Shown here in pieces: positions 1 to 6,087 of a stretch of 7,170 nt of DNA. The stretch lies in assembly GCA_007116995.1 (NCBI GenBank), contig SKHL01000196.1, positions 1 to 7,170 on the forward strand, in the 5' to 3' direction. A model generated the notes under the pieces. The model ran no database searches, was not told the DNA's origin, and saw only the letters and a list, made by a program, of their open reading frames with translations. Origin of the DNA: Limnochordia bacterium (lineage in GTDB: Bacteria; Bacillota; Limnochordia; Darwinibacteriales; DTU012). A program made the translations under genes and the position numbers. Every line of letters begins with the position of its first letter. Position 1 is the stretch's first letter.

Positions 1-2
1 AT

Positions 3-1589
3 TCCCTTGCAGATAATACGGACATCACGGTTAGTGAAGCGGTTGTGGAGCTTCCAAAGGTTCTGAGGGCTTATGAATTTGGCCCCGCTGGAACCCAGTT
101 TAATCCACCAGCTTTGTTAACTATTAGCTATTCCGGTTTGACCTTGCCGGTTGGTGTCACCCCGGCAGATTTAGTAATAGGCTTAGTCACTAATGGAGCT
201 TTCGAGCCGATAGCCACTACCGTTGATGAACTAGCCGAAACCTTGACGGCAGAAGTCTCGCACTTTAGTATCTACGCAATCGGTGAGCCTGGAGCGGACC
301 CAGGGATAGACTACATGCTTAAACTAGAAGTAAAGGGACAAGGTACCATAATTCCTGTTGTTGGCACCTATAGTCATCCGGCAGGTACGCTGGTTACTCT
401 AAGTGCCACTTCTGCCAACAACTGGGTATTCAGCGAATGGGTGGGCGATGTGACCGACAATGAGGCAGCTGAAACCACTGTTTTAATGGACAGCGATAAA
501 ACTGTTACCGCTGTGTTTGCCGAGGGCACTGATAAGATTATCGAGTTTGAAGATCCCAATTTAGATGCGCGGGTCCGTCAAGTTATCGACAAACCGGAAG
601 GACCTATCTACCTGAGTGAAGTGATTCATCTGACGGTCCTTACTGCCGAAAAACTCATGATCGCATCCCTTGGCGGAATAGAACATCTCGCTAATCTGGA
701 ACGTCTTGATATGAGCTCTAACCATATTGTTGATCTCTGGCCCTTAGCTGGCTTGGAGAAGTTGGAGGATCTAAACTTCCGAGACCAGCAGACTTATATC
801 GGGGAATATAGCGTCAGTCCTCAGTACCATTTAGACGGGTTATCCGACATTGCGCCTTTAGCCGGCCTGACCAACCTCAAGCGGTTAGACATGAGCTATA
901 ACATCGTTAACGACATTTCTCCTCTCGTTCATTTAGTGAACCTAGAATACTTGATCTTTAGTGGAAATGAGGTCAGCGATATTAGCACATTAGCTAACCT
1001 TATTGCTTTGGAGGAACTGGACTTTAGTTATAATCCGCAATGGTCAAGCTTGGGGATTAACGATATCAGCGCCGTTGCAGGCCTTGTGAACCTTAGACAC
1101 TTGTCGTTTGCTGGGATGAACACTCTAACCGACCTATCTCCCTTAGAAGAGTTACACAATATAGAATATCTATCGTTTGGTGGAAGTATAGTCTCGGACA
1201 TCAGGCCTCTATCTAACCTCACCAACTTGCGAGAACTGTGGGCGTCAACTAACTGGATATCTGACTTGACGCCTCTTTCTGGGCTGACTAAACTTACAGG
1301 GGTGCGCTTAGCAGGAAACGACATTGTAGACATCTCTCCCCTTCAGACCTTGACGAACTTAACGGTCTTGTCCCTTAGCGATAATGACATTACACAAATA
1401 GGCGAGCTTCAGCACCTAACCAACCTAGAGAGGTTGTATCTCTCTAGGAACAAGATTACCTCCGTCTACCCCCTTGTGCTTAACGTGGGACTTGGGGAAG
1501 GAGATATGGTGGATGTTCGGTGGAATCCAATTGCCGTCAAGAGTGACATTAACACCCTAAAGGATCGGGGAGTCGACGTTCTCCATTGA
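3..1589 (+). CDS. Internalin-like leucine-rich-repeat surface protein with ZU5-like and InlB-type repeat domains (5' truncated)
   Basis: The reading frame is open from base 3 with no stop before TGA at 1587-1589. The GTG at 45 is therefore probably internal and the true start lies left of the window (528 residues visible). Counting from that GTG: residues ~1-80 resemble the C-terminal part of a bacterial ZU5-like domain (AYEFGPAGTQF near the start, VSHFSIYAIG at the end). Residues ~90-160 are a divergent InlB/bacterial repeat (GTYSHPAGTLVTLSA, WVFSEWVGDV, DKTVTAVFAE). Residues ~167-215 are an LRR N-cap (FEDPNLDARVRQVI). Residues ~215-480 are about eleven SDS22-like LRRs of ~22 residues (LxxLxxLxxSxNxIxDISPLxx). 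The end, WNPIAVKSDINTLKDRGVDV, is the usual C-cap. Repeats 2 and 5 carry insertions. No sortase motif, SLH domain or transmembrane tail is present at the C-terminus, so any signal peptide or wall anchor must be N-terminal and unseen. By family it is likely an exported protein-binding or adhesive protein; the partner is unknown. It converges on the minus-strand genes and shares their terminator. Confidence 0.92.
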   Translation, partial: SLADNTDITVSEAVVELPKVLRAYEFGPAGTQFNPPALLTISYSGLTLPVGVTPADLVIGLVTNGAFEPIATTVDELAETLTAEVSHFSIYAIGEPGADPGIDYMLKLEVKGQGTIIPVVGTYSHPAGTLVTLSATSANNWVFSEWVGDVTDNEAAETTVLMDSDKTVTAVFAEGTDKIIEFEDPNLDARVRQVIDKPEGPIYLSEVIHLTVLTAEKLMIASLGGIEHLANLERLDMSSNHIVDLWPLAGLEKLEDLNFRDQQTYIGEYSVSPQYHLDGLSDIAPLAGLTNLKRLDMSYNIVNDISPLVHLVNLEYLIFSGNEVSDISTLANLIALEELDFSYNPQWSSLGINDISAVAGLVNLRHLSFAGMNTLTDLSPLEELHNIEYLSFGGSIVSDIRPLSNLTNLRELWASTNWISDLTPLSGLTKLTGVRLAGNDIVDISPLQTLTNLTVLSLSDNDITQIGELQHLTNLERLYLSRNKITSVYPLVLNVGLGEGDMVDVRWNPIAVKSDINTLKDRGVDVLH

Positions 1590-1733
1590 TAGTTCCACAG
1601 CTTTTTTAAAACCTCTTTAACAATATTATATAAGTGGTTTTATGTAAATACGATCGACTTAACATGCTAAATCTTATGTCTAAACGATAGAAGCTCTATT
1701 GCTACGCCAGAGCCATTTGAAAACAAGTAGTTG

Positions 1734-1785
1734 AAAAAATACATCCCTTGAGCACCTATATTAGTGCTAAGGGATGTATTTTTTT
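1734..1785. terminator. Bidirectional rho-independent terminator
   Basis: A nearly perfect stem: AAAAAATACATCCCTT (1734-1749) pairs with AAGGGATGTATTTTTT (1769-1784), and AGCAC (1751-1755) pairs with GTGCT (1764-1768). There is one unpaired G at 1750 and an 8-base loop at 1756-1763. The stem is followed by a run of seven T on the plus strand (1779-1785) and of six T on the minus strand (complement of 1734-1739), so it can stop transcripts from both sides. It lies 144 bases past the LRR gene stop and 5 bases past the LamG gene stop, as expected between convergent genes. Confidence 0.93.
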
Positions 1786-1790
1786 GGATG

Positions 1791-3179
1791 CTAATCCACA
1801 AAGATTGGACTTGGATTACTAATGCCCGAAATATTATTGCCTAGAGGTTCAATGTTCCATGTCTCTCTGGTTCCGTCAGATTTCCTAATAACCACCTGTG
1901 CTAGAGGGTGACGAACTCTGCCGTGAACCCTGTCATCTAGACGCACCTCAAAGAGAGCATCTTGAACACGCTTGGTCTCGCTAAAGATAAGTTCTGGATC
2001 ATGATATGGCGTCCGTTTTGTATAGAATCTAAATTCTTCAACGTTGCCCAAGACAGTTAGACAAAAAACCTGATTTCCTTGACCAAAGGAATACGTAGTT
2101 AGTAAATCTGCGTTAACTCCCTGGTATCTCCAATTATACATAACTGCTTCATGTTGTCTGTAGTTCACTACGGTACCGGCAATTGTTTCACTGCGTAGTC
2201 CTCTTACGTTAGTTGACGGACGAGCTACTAGAAGAGGTGCAATTTCTGCTTGAATCTCATTTACCGTGCGAGCGCGACTAGAGATACGTAATTGCTCAAT
2301 AGCTCCAGTAAACCTTGAATTCTGCTCCTTGGAGTTACCGATAATTAAGTCACCCGAGGGAGGTCTCAAAGAAGTATCTGAATCTAATATTACAGATAGG
2401 TCCTGGGGAACACCATCAACGAGAATTGTTAGTGTCTGTCCATTGTGAATCACCGCGATATGATGCCAACGGTGCAACTGTATAGAATTTGCAGGAGTTA
2501 CTACCAGGGTATTGTGCACACGAAAACCTAAGGCGTTATCATTGAATTTATCATCTAAATGATTTATCTTATCAAACAGCGTTAGTAAGAAAGGGGTTCC
2601 CGAATGGTCGTTGGAAATCAGAGCTGCAGCTCCTATCCCGGCAGGTCCCCAGTCCTCAATGTAAACCCACATATCAAGGGTCATGGCTTGGAAGTCACTA
2701 ATGTCAATAAATGCTGTGGCACCTGGGTGGTCGGATGTGGGAAATAATAAGGCATCTACACCATCCCGTTTGCCGATGACAAGAGGCTCCTTGAAGCTGA
2801 CCATATAGTTTCCAGGTCCATCGGTTATTCCTCCTAAGGAAGAATCGTAATACGTGAAAGAGAAGCGAGAATCCACAATAGGTCCCTGTTGTTGGGCAGA
2901 TGGAGCTTGTGTTTGCCGATCGATTACTCCACCTAAAGAATCCTTAAAGTCCCTTAGTCGCACCAAATAATCCTGTAAGTCTCGGAGAAAGTCTGGATGT
3001 GCTGCCTTTGCTTGAATAGCTCGCTGGATGCTGCCGTCTAGGTCTTTGATAATCTCTTCTAGTTCCTCGCTAGATACGCCGGGATTGTTAGACCCTTGCC
3101 CATCCCACGGTCCATAGGCCAACACAGGGGTAGCGATGGTCAGAAAAACAATAAACAACAAACATACTTTACGAAACAT
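1791..3179 (-). CDS. Secreted LamG-domain (concanavalin-like) protein with C-terminal module B
   Basis: This is a 462-residue protein. The ATG at 3179 is chosen over the upstream TTG at 3284 for two reasons: it begins a clean signal peptide (MFRKVCLLFIVFLTIATPVLA, cleavage expected after VLA at residue 21), and a GGTGA-type ribosome binding site precedes it. Residues ~36-84 are charged and helical, possibly coiled-coil (EELEEIIKDLDGSIQRAI). Residues ~103-313 fit a LamG / Laminin_G_3 jelly roll: MTLDMWVYIEDW, WHHIAVIHNGQTLTILVDG, LIIGNS, FTGAIEQLRISSRAR. This fold usually binds carbohydrate, protein or calcium, but the ligand cannot be read here. Residues ~340-462 look like a divergent copy of the module found in the two upstream proteins: YRQHEAVMYNWRYQGVNADLL matches the Y-NE-VGVVIPYYNGVN core, followed by TVLGNVEEFRFYTKR in place of AIFGxLxDxxIxY. 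The P and the full LENTL signature are lost, and the last third aligns poorly. It is the last of three same-strand genes, 131 bases after the previous stop. Most likely a secreted or cell-surface protein; no catalytic motif seen. Confidence 0.9.
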   Translation of the reverse strand: MFRKVCLLFIVFLTIATPVLAYGPWDGQGSNNPGVSSEELEEIIKDLDGSIQRAIQAKAAHPDFLRDLQDYLVRLRDFKDSLGGVIDRQTQAPSAQQQGPIVDSRFSFTYYDSSLGGITDGPGNYMVSFKEPLVIGKRDGVDALLFPTSDHPGATAFIDISDFQAMTLDMWVYIEDWGPAGIGAAALISNDHSGTPFLLTLFDKINHLDDKFNDNALGFRVHNTLVVTPANSIQLHRWHHIAVIHNGQTLTILVDGVPQDLSVILDSDTSLRPPSGDLIIGNSKEQNSRFTGAIEQLRISSRARTVNEIQAEIAPLLVARPSTNVRGLRSETIAGTVVNYRQHEAVMYNWRYQGVNADLLTTYSFGQGNQVFCLTVLGNVEEFRFYTKRTPYHDPELIFSETKRVQDALFEVRLDDRVHGRVRHPLAQVVIRKSDGTRETWNIEPLGNNISGISNPSPIFVD

Positions 3180-3184
3180 TATTT

Positions 3185-3192
3185 TCACCCTT
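3185..3192 (-). promoter_or_regulatory. Ribosome binding site deciding the LamG gene start
   Basis: On the minus strand AAGGGTGA lies five bases before ATG 3179-3177. GGTGA matches the 3' part of the usual anti-Shine-Dalgarno pairing. It supports this start over the in-frame TTG 105 bases upstream, whose extra residues would be non-hydrophobic and would displace the signal peptide. Confidence 0.75.
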
Positions 3193-3198
3193 TTTTGT

Positions 3199-3241
3199 AG
3201 CGGTGACGCCCCTTGCTTTTGCAATGGGGAATGAAACCGCT
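3199..3241 (-). promoter_or_regulatory. Imperfect stem-loop just upstream of the LamG gene ribosome binding site
   Basis: In plus-strand notation AGCGGT (3199-3204) pairs with ACCGCT (3236-3241). After a 4/6-base internal loop, CCCC (3209-3212) pairs with GGGG (3226-3229) and TTGC (3213-3216) with GCAA (3221-3224), with a TTTT loop and a bulged T at 3225. The minus-strand transcript would fold this six bases before the Shine-Dalgarno. No poly-U follows the stem at once, so it is not a classical terminator. It does not match any riboswitch consensus I know. A role in translation or RNA stability is inference. Confidence 0.5.
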
Positions 3242-3253
3242 GTGTATTTGTTC

Positions 3254-3292
3254 GCAGAGACGACTTGCACTTAGTTCCCTGCAAGTCTCTGC
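3254..3292 (-). repeat. Intergenic inverted repeat (13-bp stem with 3-base bulge)
   Basis: GCAGAGAC-GAC-TTGCA (3254-3269) is complementary to TGCAAGTCTCTGC (3280-3292), apart from the extra GAC at 3262-3264, which looks like a local duplication of the neighbouring GAC. The loop is 10 bases (3270-3279). It lies in the 131-base gap after the 888-residue gene and lacks a T-tract in either direction. It may protect the end of the upstream message or form part of a structured leader for the LamG gene. Confidence 0.65.
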
Positions 3293-3310
3293 CTGGTTCC
3301 CCGTAAGGGG

Positions 3311-5977
3311 TTAAGGTCTAGGAATTTGCGGAATACTATTCATAAAGGTCGAGTTTCTTCTAAATCGATACTCTAATAACTGACGATCTCTTGTCCGTCC
3401 TGATACATAGATCTCACTATCACTATGTAGAGCGCCATGTATGATTAGTTCTGTGCCCTTTAATGATCCTAAGGAATCTGGACCTTGGATAATCCGGCCT
3501 CCCCTGTAGTGAGTAATTCGTACATCCATTAACTCACCGAAGATCCCCACTGACAACTGGGTGTTAGGATTATTGCCTACGGTAACCCGGTAAGGGGTTA
3601 GTCGTGGCTTGTTGATTCCATCGTACATGGGCATAATCACTGCTGCGTGTTCATTATAGTCAATGAAAGTTCTAGCAGAATTGACAATAAGTAGTTCAGC
3701 TAAGTATTTAACAAAGGGATAGTTGGTTCCACCGATAACTGCTTGGTCGTAGGTGAGGCTCTCGATGACCTGTGTAAAACACGTTATCCTTACGCCGGGA
3801 CTTGAGATAATTCCTAATTCCAAAAGGCCTTCATGTTGCGAATACTCGTAGAACTGGATGTAATCGCGACCATCTAGAGAAGTAAATAGGGTTAATGCGT
3901 ACCGATTGGTTCCTTCTATACGTGTAAGCTTATAGATGCGGTTAACACTGTCAGGAACGAGATGACTCAACGGATAGGTAACTCCATTAACAACAAAGTC
4001 CAATTTGGTGCCAGCAGTGGTATGTTTTAACTCGAAACGATCGACCTTTCCATCTCCATTTAGATCGAGCTCATACTCTCGATTTGCCATATATCTGCGT
4101 AGCGGAATTGGCTGTGCAGGGGGGATAGTGGTGGCCCGTACGATTATGGGAGGGAACTCACTTAAGTCTCGCATATCGTCGAGGCTGAAACGAACAGGCA
4201 CCGGCTCCCCAGTAACACTTAACATAGTACCTTCAACCATCACATAGGACATGTCCCATGGAAGCCATGTGTGAATAGTAACTAGAGTATTTTCGAAAGT
4301 TCCTATATTCCTTGCTTGTATTGGAGCATCCATGTATTCTTGATAAGTAATTCGTATATTATTGAGCTTGCCAAAGACAGCAAAGTTGAGTGCTTGTATT
4401 GATCCAGGTCCGATTTGTATCTGTTCTGACTTTAATCGGGATAGGTTGACTCCATTGTAATAGGGAATCACTACTCCCACGTTTTCGTTATAATTTAGTT
4501 GCACATTGCGGAATTGCTCGTTAATGAAGCCTTGCAATGTGGGTGTTAAAATGCTTCCTGTACCAGACACGTGTCCTACAAAAACGATCTGATGTTCAAA
4601 ATCCGCTCTGCGATGGGTTTCAAAAGGAATTGTAACTCCCACTTCTCGGCCGTTATGGTCTATCATAATTCCTCGCACTCTAACGCCCGTGAAATCATCA
4701 ACGAAATCCGTATGAATAGTGAGTAAAGCATTTTCTATAGTGCCAATTTCCTTTGCAATCTCTTGGGTAAGCTGATCACGTTTATAATAGAGCGTAGCAT
4801 CCTGAAGTTGACCAAAAACGGCAAAGGTTCGAGTATGACGACTTCCAGGTCCAATTTGTTCTTGGATTTGAGAAAGATTATGGCGATTTATGCCATTGTA
4901 GAAGGGAACTATAATACCGGTGTATTCCCTATAGGCTACTGGAAATCCATTGATGACTTCGGTGTGAAAGTCCTGAGGCAAAGGGGGCCATGAACTAAGT
5001 CTACGTTCTCTGTCTGTCTTTCCAATGAGCTGAGGATCTAGTTCGCTTCGGGCGTTGAGATTACTAACGATCACATGTACTTCGGTTTCTCCCCCATCAG
5101 GATGCCGCACAACACCCTTAAGCTCTACATAAGAAAACTGGTCTGGCTGATGAGTTTCCACAGACAAGAGGGTGTTTTCAAGCACGCCTAACCTTCTTTC
5201 AACCTGATCTGTAGAGGAACTTTGTCGTGAAATTATCGTTGCATCTTCAACTCGTCCAAAAATAGCAATCCTTCTAATATCAGGGGTGCGATTTCCCAAG
5301 CTAACTCTCTGTGTCTTGAGCCTATCTTGATTAATTCCATCATAGGAAGGGGCGATAACAGCTATATAGTCATTGAAGTAGACAGGGTTGTTATTGATTC
5401 TCTCGTCTAGAAAGCTTAACAACCGAGTTTCATCTATCCAAAATGCTTCTTCATCATTGACAGAATTCCAGTCAGAGTAGGAATCGCCCCAATACGAGAC
5501 CTCAGTTAGCTCTAATCCGCAGGTGTGATTACCAATTTGCACCTGCCGGGCTTGTACAGGACCGATTTCTTCGTTAAACATAAAGTCGCTGGTTGTCACG
5601 CGGCCAAGCCAAGCGAGCCCCCATATAGTATGATATTCGTAGAAGGAAATTTCCTCATTAAAAGGGGGTGATGACGAAAAGAGGGCAAAAGCATAACTTT
5701 TTTCCTGTTCAATAGGAACTAATTTATATCGATAGTATAATAATTCTGAGTCCAAGTCCAAAGGATAGCGTTGATTGTTAATTTCCAACTCTACCTTAGC
5801 CCTATCTGCATGCACAGTAAACCCATGCATAGCCCCGCTTCCATCTAAATCGAGAACATATTTTTTGTTAATCTCATACATTTCCCCGGGTCGAGCAAAA
5901 GCGGGGGAGGTAAGGACTACACCGAGCATTAATAGAAGCACAAGAATATAGTTTGTTGCTGCAACGGCCTTCCTCAT
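3311..5977 (-). CDS. Large secreted multi-module protein, architecture A-B-B-B-A-B, function unknown
   Basis: I do not recognise this 888-residue protein as a named family. The ATG at 5977 follows a strong GGGAGGT site and opens a signal peptide (YILVLLLMLGVVLTSPAFA, cleavage likely after AFA near residue 28). Module A occurs at ~33-127 and ~634-725: a calcium-loop-like turn (D-L-D-G-S-G-A-M-H, degenerate; D-L-N-G-D-G-K-V-D, canonical), then ING/NNxxYPL, YALTLF and IxFYEY. Module B occurs at ~200-318, ~349-468, ~496-613 and ~774-880. Its cores are AVIAPSYDGIN, GIIVPFYNGIN, GVVIPYYNGVN and AVIMPMYDGIN, each followed by [AG]-[IV]-F-G and, in the first three, an L/IG-x-[LIF]-E-N-[TA]-L signature (reduced to LGSLKGTEL in the last). 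No transmembrane tail, LPxTG, SLH domain or catalytic triad is seen, so it is probably extracellular and beta-rich. Its neighbours on both sides carry the same modules and lie on the same strand, which suggests one operon and a shared role. Confidence 0.92.
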   Translation of the reverse strand: MRKAVAATNYILVLLLMLGVVLTSPAFARPGEMYEINKKYVLDLDGSGAMHGFTVHADRAKVELEINNQRYPLDLDSELLYYRYKLVPIEQEKSYAFALFSSSPPFNEEISFYEYHTIWGLAWLGRVTTSDFMFNEEIGPVQARQVQIGNHTCGLELTEVSYWGDSYSDWNSVNDEEAFWIDETRLLSFLDERINNNPVYFNDYIAVIAPSYDGINQDRLKTQRVSLGNRTPDIRRIAIFGRVEDATIISRQSSSTDQVERRLGVLENTLLSVETHQPDQFSYVELKGVVRHPDGGETEVHVIVSNLNARSELDPQLIGKTDRERRLSSWPPLPQDFHTEVINGFPVAYREYTGIIVPFYNGINRHNLSQIQEQIGPGSRHTRTFAVFGQLQDATLYYKRDQLTQEIAKEIGTIENALLTIHTDFVDDFTGVRVRGIMIDHNGREVGVTIPFETHRRADFEHQIVFVGHVSGTGSILTPTLQGFINEQFRNVQLNYNENVGVVIPYYNGVNLSRLKSEQIQIGPGSIQALNFAVFGKLNNIRITYQEYMDAPIQARNIGTFENTLVTIHTWLPWDMSYVMVEGTMLSVTGEPVPVRFSLDDMRDLSEFPPIIVRATTIPPAQPIPLRRYMANREYELDLNGDGKVDRFELKHTTAGTKLDFVVNGVTYPLSHLVPDSVNRIYKLTRIEGTNRYALTLFTSLDGRDYIQFYEYSQHEGLLELGIISSPGVRITCFTQVIESLTYDQAVIGGTNYPFVKYLAELLIVNSARTFIDYNEHAAVIMPMYDGINKPRLTPYRVTVGNNPNTQLSVGIFGELMDVRITHYRGGRIIQGPDSLGSLKGTELIIHGALHSDSEIYVSGRTRDRQLLEYRFRRNSTFMNSIPQIPRP
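4139..5380 (-). repeat. Tandem B modules 1-3 of the 888-residue protein
   Basis: Three consecutive copies of an unrecognised ~120-residue protein module are encoded at roughly 5380-5024, 4933-4574 and 4492-4139. Each holds, in order: an aromatic-flanked Y-x(4)-[GA]-[VI]-[IV]-x-P-x-Y-[DN]-G-[IV]-N core, a basic/polar stretch ending in a QIG- or SLG-like turn, FAVFG or IAIFG, [LI]-G-x-[LIF]-E-N-[TA]-L, and a final V-x-G-x(5)-G strand pair. A fourth copy lies at 3658-3338 after the second A module. Others are at 6456-6091 in the upstream gene and, diverged, at 2162-1794 in the LamG gene. The copies differ at the base level, so the duplications are not recent. Confidence 0.8.
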
Positions 5978-5983
5978 TTTTTA

Positions 5984-5990
5984 ACCTCCC
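5984..5990 (-). promoter_or_regulatory. Strong Shine-Dalgarno of the 888-residue gene
   Basis: On the minus strand GGGAGGT precedes ATG 5977-5975 by six bases (TAAAAA). It fixes the start and shows that this gene has its own translation initiation despite the inverted-repeat element just upstream. Confidence 0.88.
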
Positions 5991-6012
5991 TATTGTAAAT
6001 CTAAGTCTAGGA

Positions 6013-6085
6013 GGCTGGTGCAAAAGGGCATCTACAATGGGTACTCGAGTACCCATTGTAAGATATAATGAGTTTTGCACCAGCC
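6013..6085. repeat. Composite palindrome: 28-bp perfect palindrome inside 13-bp terminal inverted repeats (MITE-like)
   Basis: The outer arms GGCTGGTGCAAAA (6013-6025) and TTTTGCACCAGCC (6073-6085) are perfect inverted repeats. Inside them TACAATGGGTACTC (6033-6046) is directly abutted by its exact reverse complement (6047-6060), giving a 28-base palindrome with no loop. The spacers are 7 bases (6026-6032) and 12 bases (6061-6072). The element sits two bases beyond the stop codon of the upstream minus-strand gene and 23 bases before the next gene's Shine-Dalgarno. No clear target-site duplication flanks it and no transposase is in the window. Terminal repeats around a short non-coding core suggest a MITE or other dispersed element. 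A transcript-processing hairpin or a site for a dimeric DNA-binding protein is the alternative. The structure is certain; the mobile origin is inference. Confidence 0.85.
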
Positions 6086-6087
6086 AT

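Noticed and set aside
374..1333. Minus-strand open frames inside the LRR gene (374-559 and 1028-1333)
   Set aside because: They lie wholly within a well-supported gene on the other strand, have low-complexity or repeat-shadow translations, and have no signal of their own.
3180..3284. N-terminal extension of the LamG protein from an upstream TTG codon
   Set aside because: It would add a polar, basic stretch before an obvious signal peptide, runs through the intergenic hairpin, and has no better ribosome binding site than ATG 3179.
2266..4993. Plus-strand open frames at 2266-2448, 4005-4247 and 4763-4993
   Set aside because: They are opposite-strand shadows of the LamG and 888-residue genes, with no ribosome binding site or domain sense.
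6064..6069. Perfect TATAAT on the plus strand inside the composite element, as an outward promoter
   Set aside because: No TTGACA-like -35 box lies 16-18 bases upstream (that position holds palindrome sequence such as GTACTC) and there is no extended -10 TG.
5978..6082. Promoter for the 888-residue gene on the minus strand (TTGCAC followed by TACAAT)
   Set aside because: The spacing is 20 bases, too long for a typical sigma-A promoter, and the -35 candidate is part of the terminal inverted repeat.
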